A stretch of DNA of 64,000 bases from Diphasiastrum complanatum (GCA_029204225.1 CM055097.1:49004052-49068051); one strand, 5' to 3'. Numbered from the stretch's first letter, positions 10,680-22,395 are shown. Numbers and translations: made by a program. The notes: generated from the letters alone by a model not told the origin.

Positions 10680-12110
10680 GCTTTTTCTTCAGGCTACTGA
10701 CGATATTGGCACCAAGAAGGTTATTAAATGCAAGATACCTACTGCCACCCAGATTTGGGCCCTGCTATCTGATTCCTTGGTAAAACCTTGGCTCCAGGCT
10801 GCTGGCCCCCTTCTTGAAGCAATGGGCTTTTTTCCAGTGTTTTTCTCTTCTGACATTAGCATGGATCTAGCTCTTCATGCTTACGCCATGTGGGACGCGC
10901 CGAAGTCATGTTTCCACATCCTATACCAAGGTACCACGTACAAGGTACGAGTTAATGCTATTTCCATGGTCACCATCAGCATTGTGTCCGGTGATTGCCA
11001 ACCCATTGCCAAGCTAAATACCTCATCAAACCCTATGTAACGGCCACTACTCCTGAACTCCCGGTCAAAACTAACAATGACTATTTCATAGACACTATCA
11101 ATGACCCCACAATCCAAGCTGCCGCTTACCTGTCGAACAACTTCTTGGTTGTGTCAACTTTTCGCAAGGACCGAATTTAGTCCCCGCTCTTGAGCCAAAT
11201 TGTGGAATCCTTCTTAGGATTCCCGAGCCCCTCGGTTGTGCTATATGATTGGCATACCTTCTTTTTGCAAGAGCTATCCATCATCATTAAGCCTAACACG
11301 CGCGAGTGCATCACCTCCTGCTTTGCAACTTTGTCTGTGCACTTCTTGAAGAGAAGGTTTGCAGGTTTAATCATTGCACCATCCTATTTGTTACCATTCC
11401 ACATACTAACATGTACCCACCTTATGTTGTATCCACCTCCCAACATCTAGCAGTTACTAACACAATGGCCACCAAACACATGCGTAGCGCTGCCTCCTCT
11501 TCATCTAGCCCTCCTGCCACCCAACAACGCATAGCTCCCATAGAACCTGAATCCAAGTCTTATACTTCCACTTCTATTTCGTCACTTTTTATTACCACCA
11601 CTTTTGCTTTTATCACTCCGATCCCTCCACCTTCATCCGCTGTTCTTGCTTCTTCCACATCTTCCATCACCATCGCTTCTTCCATCCCAGCTCTCATCTC
11701 CATTCCATTCACTCAGTTCAATCTTGATGACTCCCAAATCTCGTCCAACGCCCTCCAATGGATAAGTATTTTTGACAACTCATCCCCCACTCATGCCTCC
11801 ATTCTCGACACCACCCTCCAATTTTCTTCCATCCCTCTTGTTTCATCCTTCGAGCAATCCATCCTCACACCAACTTCTACCATCGCCACTCCTCTCACAC
11901 CACCCGCACAAGCTATTGAGGGCGATAAACCACTGTTTGATGAAGCATTTGTTCAAACCACATATGTCAGATTCCCTCAGCGTGCTAATTCCAAATAGTC
12001 CGAGAACATGGCCGAGCTAGAAGAGCCTCTAGAAGATGATGATGCTGTAGATGTACAGATCATTTCACCACCGTAGTAGCCACCACCACCAGCACAAGCA
12101 CCACCACCGA
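10680..12110 (+). pseudogene. Degraded unidentified reading frame, Ser/Thr/Pro-rich end
   Basis: A frame open from about 10690 carries AMWDAPKSCFHILYQGTTYK near 10890-10950 and stops at 11038. The trace moves to other frames (10995-11180, then 11190-11450 with VVLYDWHTFFLQELS), and a 230-codon frame at 11306-11998 is dominated by Ser, Thr, Pro and Ile. I do not recognise the family. Its layout recalls the 3536-5330 pseudogene: a non-repetitive front half with an LYDW block, then a low-complexity tail. Frameshifts show it is not functional. A copia fragment starts about 100 bp downstream, so the two were probably joined by insertion or recombination. Confidence 0.4.
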
Positions 12111-12204
12111 CCATGCCAACGGACCTTCATTCAGCATACCAATTCTTGGGTACCTTTTTCCAGGATGTGATCGCCACCAGGACCATATGACAACTCATCA
12201 CATT

Positions 12205-12620
12205 CAATCGAAGGTGAAGGAATAGTCAGAGTTGAATTCAAAAGAGGTGAAGTCAAGTTGTCCAACGTTCTCCACGTTCCAAATCTAACCAAAAATCTGC
12301 TCTCAGTTAGCAAAATCACCGATTCAGGTCAGAAGGTCGAATTCGATACAAGAGGCTGCACAATCCTTGACAAATCCCGGAAGGTTCTAGCCTATGGAAG
12401 AAGAAGTGGCTATCTGTACAAACTCAGCCATTGCTATTCTTCTAACAGTCAAGCTCTTCACACAACCACTTCTGAATTAACTGATATGCTGTGGCATTTC
12501 AAACTTGGCCATCTTAACTTCAACAGTATTCAACAAATGTTAGCTCAGAGAAAAGATCTGCCTTTAGTTAGCAAGCCAACTTCTCCATGCGAAGTTGTAT
12601 TATCAACAAGCACGCTAGGA
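12205..12620 (+). pseudogene. Copia protease end and GAG-pre-integrase fragment
   Basis: The frame reads from a protease C-terminal GEGIVRVEF block into LSNVLHVPNLTKNLLSVSKI, the standard linker after the copia protease, then MLWHFKLGHLNFNSIQQML, the GAG-pre-integrase motif with its WH..LGH signature. The frame ends near 12620, where the HHCC zinc finger and catalytic core of integrase should follow; about 150 bp of unrelated sequence intervenes before reverse transcriptase. The gag and the active-site DSG part of protease are absent upstream. Confidence 0.85.
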
Positions 12621-12778
12621 GTCTCTTCAGTTCAGACTTAGTTCATACATTCAAAAGCTTGCTTGACCTTCTACATAGCAACATTCGTGGCCCGATGCAG
12701 ACTACTTCCACAACCCAAAAGGTCAAAGAAGTCCAGACAACTCCATCCAAATTTATGGATAATCCGGCCTGATATTGT

Positions 12779-14200
12779 GTGCAAGAACCAACCACGGTTT
12801 CTAAGGCAATGTCTACTCCTGATGCTAACCAGTGGAAAGCACAGATGGACACCGAATTCGATTCTCTTATGAAGAATCAAACATGGGCACTCACTGAGCT
12901 GCCAAAGGACTGGAAACCAATTCCATGCAAATGGATATTCAAGAAAAAGTACGACACTGTAAGGAAGGCTAAATTGTTACAAGGCCAGGCTAGTCGCCAA
13001 AGGCTTTTTCCAGATTTCAAATCTGGATTATTTAGAAACCAATGGAACCATCGAAGAGGAAATCTATATGACGCAGCCAGAGGGATATGAGCAACAACAC
13101 CTTGTATGCAAAATCCACAAGGTGCTCTATGGGCTGAAACAGCCACCTAGAGCCTGGTTCTAGGAGATCAATGCATTTATGATAAAGAATGGTTTTATTC
13201 CAAAATTAACAGACTCGAATGTCTACTTCAAGTCTGTATCAGATTACTTCATCATCATCACTCCCTACATAGATGATACACTCTTATTCAGTAATAATCT
13301 GAATTTGATGAAGGATACAAAATGCATGGTGGCCCAGAAATACAAGATGACTGACATGGGTCCAGCCCACTATTGTCTCGGAATCAAATCCAACGAGATC
13401 GACCTAGCAGACTGATCTTCATCAGTTAGCAACGATATATCAACAACGTGCTGAAAAAGTATGAAATGGCCAACTGCAAACCAAGTCACTTTCCACTCGA
13501 CCCTAGACTAAAGTTATCAAAGGAACAGTCTCCTCAAACTGAGGCAGAAAAGGAGGAGATGAAGCGCTACCCATTTCAATCCATCATTGGCTCACTAATG
13601 TATGAAATGATCTGCATGCGACCAGACCTTGCATATTCAATTAGTGCACTCAGCTAGTTCCTGTCAAATCTAGGCTTAACTCATTGGAAGGTGCTAACAA
13701 AGGTCATGAAGTACATCAAGCAATGAAAACTCTTAGCATCTGCTATGGATGCAGCCACACTGCCAACATCCTTGAAGCCTACACAAATGCAGATTGGGCA
13801 GGAGATGTCGACACCATAAAATCAACTTCTGGATTTGTATTTTTATACAACCAAGGCCCAATCTCATGGAACAACCGGAAGCAGACCTCAGTTGTATTAT
13901 CATCAATGGAATCCGAATACATAATTGTCACAAATGCAACCAAAGAGGCGATCTGACTATGGCAACTGCTTGCAGACCTCAACCTTGCACAACCACTTCC
14001 TACAACAATGACAATCAAAGCACAATAATGCTATCTCTCAATCCGAGATTTCACTCTCGAAGCAAACATATAGAAATCAAGTATCATTACCTTAGAGAGA
14101 AAGTGCACAACAAGGAAGTAGAACTGGTTTTTAGCAAAACAAACTACATGATAGTAGATTACTTCACAAAGGCTCTATGAAAGGAGCAACATCTCAGACT
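12779..14200 (+). pseudogene. Copia reverse transcriptase-RNase H, broken
   Basis: Blocks in order: WKAQMDTEFDSLMKNQTWAL and CKWIFKKKYD (RT N-terminal region, 12830-12955); VLYGLKQPPRAWF (about 13120-13160); the active-site PYIDDTLLF (13264-13290); MTDMGPAHYCLGI (13350-13385); then RNase H with NADWAGDVD (13788), a KSTSGF segment, ESEY and, in another frame, RSKHIEIKYHYLREK. The stretch between CKWIF and VLYGL is shortened and shifted, and there are stops at 13414 and 13955. The 3' end is followed normally by a polypurine tract and LTR. Confidence 0.9.
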
Positions 14201-14247
14201 TAACGATATGTTAAATTTGAAGATCAAAAGTTTTCAGGATGCACATT

Positions 14248-14256
14248 AAGGGGGAG
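14248..14256 (+). promoter_or_regulatory. Polypurine tract
   Basis: AAGGGGGAG lies directly before TGTTAGATTT, the LTR start. This is the usual plus-strand priming site of copia elements. Confidence 0.85.
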
Positions 14257-15090
14257 TGTTAGATTTCTTATGCTCAGCCTTAAACAAATCGTTCAAGTAA
14301 TGAGCATCCTGAAAACTGAAGGCCGACTACATGTTTTTGAACGTTCACATTTTTCCGTAAAAAGATTTTTTTGCCTTAACCATTTTTAGCACCTTAGCCT
14401 TTTTCGCACCTTAGCGAGAAAAGCGACACAGTGGCCAAGTGGCCAGAATGCCTTAAAAACCATTCTTAAGGCACCTTCGTCGTTTTCTATCTCTTTGCAA
14501 AAAAATTGACAAAGTGGCCAGAATGCCTTAGAAACCATGTTAAGGCACCTTCGACTTTTTCAAATTTTTCGCTGCCTTTAGTCTAAGGCACCTTCGACAT
14601 TTTCGTTACCTGTCTTTATTCCAAGGCACTTTTTGGCTTTTTCGCCTTTTTTGCCTTCTTCGCTGCCTTAAATCTAAGAGCGCCTTAGGGATCTACATAC
14701 CTTAAGTCTAAGGGCACCTTCAAGATTTGCATACCTTTAGTATAAGGGCACCTTCGAGTTTTTCGGGTTTTTGCTACATTGGCAGACCGATGTCACCAAC
14801 TTATCATCAACCCTAAAACAGCTGGAGAAACAAATATCCTAAGGGCGGTTACCAACTTTGTACAGATCCAAAACTGGAGTAAATGGCAGTTAAGGCATAA
14901 GATATTTTTCTCTCGACACTTGTAAATATATGTACTAGTTGAATCAAGCTATGTAAGTGTTAATTGAGTTTCTCTTTCAATCAAAGTTTTTCTGTAACTA
15001 GCGTTATCACGCTCAACAAGCTGAAGTTATTACTTCAAGCGATTGTACTCATTGTTGATTTTAATCAGAGTGCAATTTTTGTCTCACTAC
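14257..15090 (+). mobile_element. Copia 3' LTR, end uncertain
   Basis: It starts TGTTAGATTT after the polypurine tract. The 3' end is not fixed because no 5' LTR survives; a CA end at about 15086 is plausible. Its first half (14440-14770) contains five to six degenerate ~50-bp repeats around AAGGCACCTTCGA. The second half is AT-rich, with GTAAATATATG near 14922 that might mark the R region. Confidence 0.65.
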
Positions 15091-15109
15091 TGCGTCGTTC
15101 ATTTGCACA

Positions 15110-15955
15110 TTATTTCTATTGCTAATTGTTGTGTTTCCGTTCCTACATGCCGCACTCAAAGCATCAAGCTTTCGTTGCCGCTCATGCCCCCATTGGTTTA
15201 CGACAAATACAGGCCTTGACACCACACATCAAGTGGATCCGAGCCAAGCGCAAGCCTCCTCATCCCAAGGCTCGAGGTTGATCTTTGCCAGCATTCAGAA
15301 GGCCAAAATCGGTAGAGGATGAAATCAACGCCTACCTGATCTAGTATCCCTATGAAAGCTCATGCGACGGCTGGCAGCTACCAATCACAATCAAAGAGGT
15401 CAAAGGCAATGACTCACTACGTTCTCCTCCCACGTAGATCAAAATGGACAAGATCACCATCGAAACCCTGAACTGGCCAAAGATCCATTGAGAATACGGG
15501 TGGAAGACGGACGTAGACACCAAGCGGGCTCTAGTCCAGTTTTCTAAAGAATTTGTCAATTGTCCAGATCCAACAGTCCGCGCGGTCGCACAATATGTCC
15601 GAAACTTGGAGTACTTGATGAGCGTTGCCTCCAAATGGGACGACTTCCTTCCACCGATCTGTTTTGACCCGAATACGGCCTTGGCATCACAAAAAGTCGA
15701 AGACCAACTGCTAATGGCCCGAGTGTACTATAGAGCGGCACTTCTCGGCGACCCCTGACAATCCCGATTTTAAACCAGGATTGAGCAGCATTGGCTCGAT
15801 GGCGTGCATAAGTCCTTCTACCTCAAGAAGAGCACCACAAGATTGGATTTCATGGAAGATGTGGCCGGATATCCAATGATGCACTAAATGGAGCTTATAC
15901 TAAGCACCATAGTGTCGAGGGACCGGCACTATCTCAGGTCGGAGGCCCTGTTGAG
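15110..15955 (+). pseudogene. Degraded unidentified reading frame
   Basis: A frame opens at 15119 and another trace runs from an ATG at 15444 to about 15900, with stops at 15489, 15756 and 15885. Recognisable non-repetitive blocks are ALVQFSKEFVNCPDPTVRA, YLMSVASKWDDFLPPICF and DQLLMARVYYRAALLGDP. The composition is that of a real protein (low bias, helical), and base composition is more GC-rich than its surroundings. I do not recognise it. It follows a copia LTR directly, so it may belong to an older element that the copia inserted into. Confidence 0.4.
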
Positions 15956-15959
15956 AGTA

Positions 15960-16900
15960 TGACGGTGTAAATAAATAAATTAGCCTAAAATAGTTGTGAG
16001 GGTCGTGGCGTCTGCGTGCGTAAGCCCATGGCCCAATGAGCACTTGTAAATAAATAATTATGGACATAAACTTGACTTTGGGCCATGTAATTAAAAATAA
16101 TATTAGAAGGCCAAAGTTAAGCTTAAGTTAAGTTACTAAGTTTTTTGGGATTAATCAAAAGTCAAATGGTGGTAGGTGGGGTGTGTTTCTTCCTACACCA
16201 TAGATTTAATTGTGTTTCTTGTAGATGGTGATTCATTTGTGTTTCTTGTAGACGGTGTGGACTACAATCCCATCCTTTGCAAGTAGCCAATAGGAAGCAT
16301 ACCTATCTAGTGTTCTAACCCTCTCTGACAGGTGGAAGGGATGCTCACCCAACAAATCTACACACCTACACATTTGTGGTAGTGGATGATTTTAATAAAT
16401 TAAGAGGCTCATTCTTGAAAGATGGGCAACCATACTTTGGATACCTACATTCAATAGACATGGCATCAATGGCATGAATTGGGATTAAGGAGTGCATATC
16501 CTCCCTTGCAAATTTATTTATAGCCTTTTCTTTTATATATGAATCTCTAGTTGTCCCTTCCACTCAAAGTGTAAAAAAGGTTTCACTCTTATGGACAAAG
16601 TTTTACAATTATTTCTAAGGTCATTGGCTTCCGCATGAGGACATAAAAAAGACACAAATAAAGGGCAAATTTCATGAATTGAAGGGGATTGTGATTTGTA
16701 AGCTCCAAGCTATAAGAACACAGTAAAAGTCTTCCCTTGTTAAAAGAAGACTATTGTAAAAGGGCTCTTTCAAAACATTGTAATAAATTTGGAATATTTT
16801 GTCCAAAATGCAAGTGATGGCAAAAGGCTTAATCTTGGTTTGTTAGAAATGTTTGTTTAGAAATGAAAAAATGTCTTTAAAAAAATGTGTACTTGATGTT
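15960..16900. other. No gene seen
   Basis: AT-rich. A 20-bp direct repeat around TTGTGTTTCTTGTAGA occurs at 16210 and 16237. The minus-strand frame 16366-16563 has no recognisable content. Confidence 0.5.
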
Positions 16901-16924
16901 TATGTTGAGATAATGGGTTGGCGC

Positions 16925-17300
16925 TTATTGGCACGGGTCCGGGGTAACGAGCGGGCTTGTGGGGTGTCGACGCGTGGACAGGCCCGCCCATGCAATTTAA
17001 GGGCAGACAGGGCAGGGAGGGGTGCCCGAGTCCCGGTGCCAGCGAGTCTTGCCGGCGGCGCCACTAGCGCCAGCGGGTCCCGACGCGCGAGCCCTGGTCC
17101 ACTGGCGACAGTAGGTCCCGGCGCCAATGATCCCGGCGCCGGAGCATCGTTGCGCTGGCACCAGCAGGTCCCGGCGTGCGTGCCCGAGACCCACCGGCGC
17201 CAGCAGCTTCTGGGCGACCCCGGCGCCACTGGCGCCGACGGTCCTGGCGGCGCCACTGGTCCCGGCGCCCATGCGCATGCTGGCGCATGCCCCCACTCAT
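16925..17300. repeat. GC-rich island with GGCGCC repeats
   Basis: About 375 bp of strongly GC-rich DNA sits in an AT-rich surround, with sharp edges. Between 17053 and 17270 the palindrome GGCGCC occurs eight times, often as CCCGGCGCC, separated by 6-60 bp. Frames are open on both strands because stop codons are rare in such sequence; they are Gly/Ala/Pro/Arg-rich and differ completely in each frame, so I do not call a gene. Confidence 0.75.
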
Positions 17301-17383
17301 GCACATGCAGGCAATGTGCTTAGTTTCACATATATAGCTCATCAGGCAAATACTGGAGTTTATGATGGGATAACAGAAGATTT

Positions 17384-17393
17384 GCCACGTGGC
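17384..17393. promoter_or_regulatory. G-box palindrome
   Basis: GCCACGTGGC is a perfect 10-bp palindrome with the CACGTG core bound by plant bZIP/bHLH factors. A second core, ACACGTGGC, lies at 17522-17530. No gene is anchored to them, so function is unproven. Confidence 0.35.
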
Positions 17394-17599
17394 AATCAGC
17401 TGATGACGAGCCGCAAAAAATTCTCGGGACCGCAAAAAATCCGATACCGGTTCGCAGGACTCGTGAAAAATTTTGGGCAGCCGCCTGAAAAATCCCGAGC
17501 AGCCACAGAAAATATGTGAAAACACGTGGCTGCCCAAGATTGGCTCGCCTGTCATCGCTATCATGCGAGTAAGAGACGGGGGGAGATAATGTGCTTTTG

Positions 17600-18860
17600 G
17601 ACATACTTGTATTTGTACCATATTTCTTAAACTATTCTTATAACTATTGAATATGTTGCCCTTGAAAAACGATTTTGCCACTTTGAGCAATTCGTCAAAG
17701 GGAACTTATAAATGGGATTCTACAACATTATCCATTTCAAAAGATTGTGTGTAAAGAGGATCATGATATGCCCTATTTTGTATGGTTTTTGAAGCCGTTC
17801 TTACAGCAAGTTCAACTAAACATAAAAGACCATGGTAAGCAGCATCGTTGTTTCCTTTGAGCATTTTTTCACGGGGAATGAGAAGCTTGAAATGGATCAA
17901 GAATAAAAGCCAAATTCTTTTGTACTCCTCTTCTTCTGCTTCTTCAGTATCATATATGCAGCCACTCGAAAGTTGATGCTGTGATAGTGAGCAAGCAGCT
18001 GATTTATTTTTCAGTCTAGCAAAGCCCAGAAGTGATGTCTCAACATCTGCTCGTTTATTCTTTTCAATTTCTATGTGGTTGTAAATTCGACACTCTTTGG
18101 ATCTGCTTTAAGGTGGATGTACAATGACTTTCATGAGATGAGGTGTCAAAAGGTAAGCAAGATGGAATACTTTTTTTGCATTTTGGATTCATGTAAAGGC
18201 TGGATAATTTATTTTTCATAAGCTTTAATGGACAGATCAAGTCAGTAGAAAGGACGAATGTAAGGCATTGTACATCTCACAGGCCACTGGGACATGACTA
18301 TGAGCAAGCGCTCCACTGCTCCAGGCAAGAAAGACTGAGCTGCTGCTAGATCTACTTCGCTTTGTTTTATCTTGCTTGTGACAGATGATGTTGTGGGTAC
18401 GAAATGCAAACCTTATTATATATTTGTGTCACAACTTCTTATATGATTCGCTTTAGCCTTCACATACGTTGCTGCTTTTTGCAATATATTTCCTGTGGAA
18501 TGGGGAATCTTGAATTTGTATGCTTGCTGTTGCTGCCTGACCCACATGGGTTTTTCTTAAGAGTTGTGAGTGATGACAGGGGAAAATCGATCTCCATTGT
18601 CCAGCACTGCACGACAGCCGCTTGCAGCAGCCTCCATAGAGCTTGTAGATATCACACTCAGTCACTCACGAGGAGACTGCAGTGGCTCACGAGTTTCCCA
18701 GCGACACTCTCCAGTCAGCATAACGTTAATATTGACAACATTGAGAAAAGGTAGCAGTTAGCCCCACCCATTCGATGGTACTTGAGAGGCACGCCCCCCC
18801 ATGCTCTCGATAACCCACATATCCCCTTCATCCTTGCAATCAAAGGCCCTTGTGCACTGC
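17600..18860. other. No gene supported
   Basis: Several short frames (e.g. 18404-18754) lack conserved motifs or splice support. No repeat array is seen. Confidence 0.45.
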
Positions 18861-18869
18861 TCAGTATTT

Positions 18870-19045
18870 GGCCTAGACTACATTCTCCCACATAAACTGC
18901 CACATACAGTAGATGTGTCAGAACTGGGTGTTTGGCCCAGGCTACATTCTTCCACATAAAACTGCCACATATAGTGCATGTGTCGCTCTAAATGAAGTCA
19001 AGCTTTGGTTAGCCTTAGGCTACACTCTCCCACTTGTATTCAATA
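18870..19045 (+). repeat. 64-bp tandem repeat, two copies plus a partial
   Basis: The copies at 18870 and 18934 share GCCTAGACTACATTCT versus GCCCAGGCTACATTCT and CCACATAAA-CTGCCACATA. A partial third is recognisable at about 19012-19036 (TTAGGCTACACTCTCCCAC). Confidence 0.8.
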
Positions 19046-19208
19046 TGTTGCTAGGAATGTTATGTTTCCAACAAGCTTTCTTTGCCTTGCCTGCTTTCGT
19101 AATGTTCTGCCATAAATTGACGCTCTAGACTAACCATGTATTTTTAGATGCACTTGAATTGTGATTTGATTTTCTTTTTTTCAACTTTCCTATTTCAAGG
19201 GCTCTTGG

Positions 19209-19312
<104 letters not shown>

Positions 19313-19329
19313 ACATGCACTACTAAAGG

Positions 19330-20776
19330 AAGTGCATTTTTTTAGGAATTGTGATGCAACAAGTTCATGTTCTCGCATGGGAGTTTCTCTTCTCTTGTTT
19401 CCATTGCGAACTTCTATTGTGGAAGTAACTTGACCATAATTAAGTGATAGTTAACATTAAAGTTGTAGCAAATTGCAAAAAAAAGTGAGCATTTCAAGCA
19501 CTTTTTCATCAATCATATAAGAATTTCAAAAAAACCTTCAAATGCACATCGTTCATATATACATTCATTGATTACAAAATTTGAGCCATTGATTTGAGCT
19601 AATGTCAAGCAAGATATGATGTGTCAAACATGGGGGGCAATTGATCAAAACTTCAATATATAAATTCACCATGATCTTCAATACATTCTTTTGGGGATGC
19701 ATGGTCTAAAAATTCCCATATGACCATGATTTTCGATACATTTTTTCACAGATGCCTAATCTCAAAACTCCCATATGACATTCTTTTAGGGATGCCTAAT
19801 GTTATGGCCATATTCAGCTAAGGACATGGAATAGTTCTAATATGGTAGACCGGCCCTCCAGTGTTCGAGATTATTGGTCATGCCTAGATTTTATTCCACA
19901 TCGAGGTTTTATTGGTGACTAATGACCGTGAGAGGACCCAGACACTTTACTTGAGACATATGGAGAAGTGCATGTACATGTGACTGATATAGGCAGGAGG
20001 TATGCATGAAGAGTTGTGATCTATTTATAGTTGGCCTGCATGGGGATTGCATGGACTCATGCACAGGATCCTACTCTCTATATATTGAGGTAGAGATTAT
20101 CCCATCGACGACTTGGTCTAGGTTTCTTGTTGAGCTTTTCTCCTCTTGCTATCACATGGCATGGCTTGGGGGCTAGATCCAGGAGGATTCTCCATGAGAG
20201 ATCTAGGATTGGTTGGGTGGTTTAGAAGTGCCACTAGAATTAACAAGATTGGTTTATGATGAAAAAAAAAATTGCAACAACTCACTACATTTGTGCTCAT
20301 GAAAGAATAATGTGCAACTCAAATGACATGGAAGGTTTGAGAAGTGGAGCCTTACTTGTTGTATTGCTTGGGCTTTGGTTGTTGAGCTTCAGGTTAACTC
20401 ATGCTCCTCCATGCTTAAAATGATTTGCCTTGAGACCATGTACATTGAAATTTTTTTAAATTAAAATTTCATCAATAGGGTGAACATTTTTGAGTCGTCA
20501 AGGGTCAAATGCATATGTGAGTCTACTTTTCCATGTGATTAACAAAATTGAGTTTCATAAATTTGATATTCCATTGTCACAACAAGTGAGAATGAATTAG
20601 ATGTGTACATTTATGCTCATGGGCACAAAAGTGTGCCTAAAATGATGTTGAGCTCTAGAAATTAGACACTTTCACTATTTTGGAGATTTATGGAGTAGCC
20701 ACAAGCTCCATCAGAGCTATGTGTGGATGTGAGAGTTGTAGTAGCAAGTGGCCTCCTTACTAATGGGACTCATATA
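19330..20776. other. No gene; short repeats and a possible solo LTR
   Basis: 19666-19805 holds two to three degenerate ~65-bp repeats around CCCATATGACCAT and GGGATGCCTAAT. The following TGTTATGGCC at 19804 resembles the start of the LTR at 43381 (TGTTATGTCC), and 20075-20125 has a TATA-like stretch, so an isolated LTR to about 20330 is possible but not shown. Confidence 0.3.
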
Positions 20777-20781
20777 TGTGT

Positions 20782-20842
20782 ACACACACACACACACACA
20801 CACACATATGCGTGTGTGTATATATTTTTATTTATTTATATG

Positions 20843-20927
<85 letters not shown>
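20782..20927. repeat. Microsatellites (AC)n and (TC)n
   Basis: (AC)n at 20782-20806 and an ~81-bp (TC)n at 20846-20927, separated by a short TATATTTATT-rich spacer. Confidence 0.99.
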
Positions 20928-20930
<3 letters not shown>

Positions 20931-21328
20931 TTGTGCGTGTTAAAATCCTATGGCAAAAGTTCTTATTAAACTAGCTTTCCATGCAATGTATGAAATAATA
21001 TAGAAGCACAATAATAGTAGCAAAGATTTGCTTACCCCCTCCCCTAGCCACACTCTGATAGACATTTAATTAGAACTAGTTAGCTGCTTCATTGGCAAAG
21101 AAGATTACATGGCAACAATGCATTAGAAGGAATGTGTGACACACTCTTCTGACCTTGCTATTGTTGTGTCTATTTTCTAATCTCACACTCTTTTTTGCTA
21201 TTGTTTTGATTGTTTTATATACTCATATGATTATACACTGATTATCTTAGTACTTTTTTGAGCTATTGAAGTGTGGTTGTGGTCAAATGTTGAATCTCAA
21301 TATGTTTATTTTGAGATGAATAATATAG

Positions 21329-21745
21329 TGCCATTAGAAAGTGCTCAACGAGAGCTTTCAATGACATCCTACATGACCTAGTTTTCAAAAAGAAGTTTGT
21401 CGCCTATGATATTGCTTACATGGTTGACCTGTCAAATATCAGAGGTGGCAAATTTTTTTGACTGCCCATAAGATTTTAATCTTAACTCATATTGAGACGA
21501 TTATAGTGCCATTAATGACCTACTCTAAGTTACAATAAAAAAGGACGTCAAAATTTTTGGTCAACTCTTATATCAAATTTGGGTATGGTCAAAGCAAATT
21601 GATATCCAAGTTGACCAAAATTTTTGACTACCCATACCTTTGATTGACAATATCATCTTGGCCATAGCTCAAAACTAGGTTATGTAGGACATTGTTAGAA
21701 AGCTCTCGTTGAGGGCTATCTAATGACACTATAATCATCTCAATT
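21329..21745. repeat. Nested inverted repeat (fold-back)
   Basis: The outer arms are near 21329-21388 and 21672-21745: CTCAACGAGAGCTTTC on the left pairs with GAAAGCTCTCGTTGAG on the right, with further matches toward AAAACTAGGT. The inner arms, 21547-21580 and 21597-21630, pair through GTCAAAATTTTTGGTCAACT and its complement, leaving a loop of ~16 nt. The middle parts pair poorly. This could be a fold-back/MITE-like element or a hairpin RNA locus. Confidence 0.75.
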
Positions 21746-21794
21746 AAACCTATGATTAAAAAGTTACAATTTTTCTTACTAACAAAATAGCTTT

Positions 21795-22395
21795 TTTGAT
21801 GTTATTACTCGCCACTTTTTTAGATAGCAGAGCAAACACTGATGCACCATCAGTTAGCTCAGCGAGTAATGTTGATTACTCACCCATTGTGAATTATTGA
21901 GATTTTCTCAATATCTTTACTCGCCCTCTTTACAAAAGTCTCTGCACTGTTAGATCTCTAATCAGACAACTCGGTGAATAATCAAGCTATTACTCGCCAG
22001 ACCCCATTATTCACCAAGTTGATTTTTTCGATTTTTTCTCAGTCTAATTATTCGCCATCAGTACAGCGTGCTCAGAGACCTCAGATCTAGCATTATGCTA
22101 CGGGCGAGTAATTAGCTCTTACTAGTCGACTTCGATTTTTGCAATCCTCTAAGTATCATTACTTGTCATCACTACAGTAGCAAGTACAGCACTTGATCTA
22201 CTATATGCCAGACCGACGAGTAATGATCTGATTTCAATTTATTCCTAGCCGACAACTCATCTTTACTCGCCCTCTTCATAGTGTGTTTTGATCATCATTC
22301 ATAGTCCATAGGTAGCTCAACAAATAATTAGCATTACTTGTCTATTACTCGCCAACAGAGTAATATCAAATTTTTTCTGGGACAGACCTAAGTGA
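21795..22395. repeat. TTACTCGCC motif cluster in a presumed LTR U3
   Basis: TTACTCGCC or close variants (TTATTCGCC, TTACTTGTC) and the reverse GGCGAGTAA recur roughly 15 times in 600 bp, in both orientations and without fixed spacing. The block lies immediately upstream of a copia LTR 3' end and its primer site at 23072, so it is probably the U3 of that LTR. The LTR start was not located. Confidence 0.7.

Noticed and set aside
16853-17690. Gly/Ala/Pro/Arg-rich frames in the GC island
   Set aside because: Open on both strands in several frames because GC-rich DNA has few stops; no domain or codon signal favours one.
19804-20330. Solo gypsy LTR
   Set aside because: Only the first bases (TGTTATGGCC) resemble the LTR at 43381; no target duplication or second copy was found, so it is left as a possibility only.
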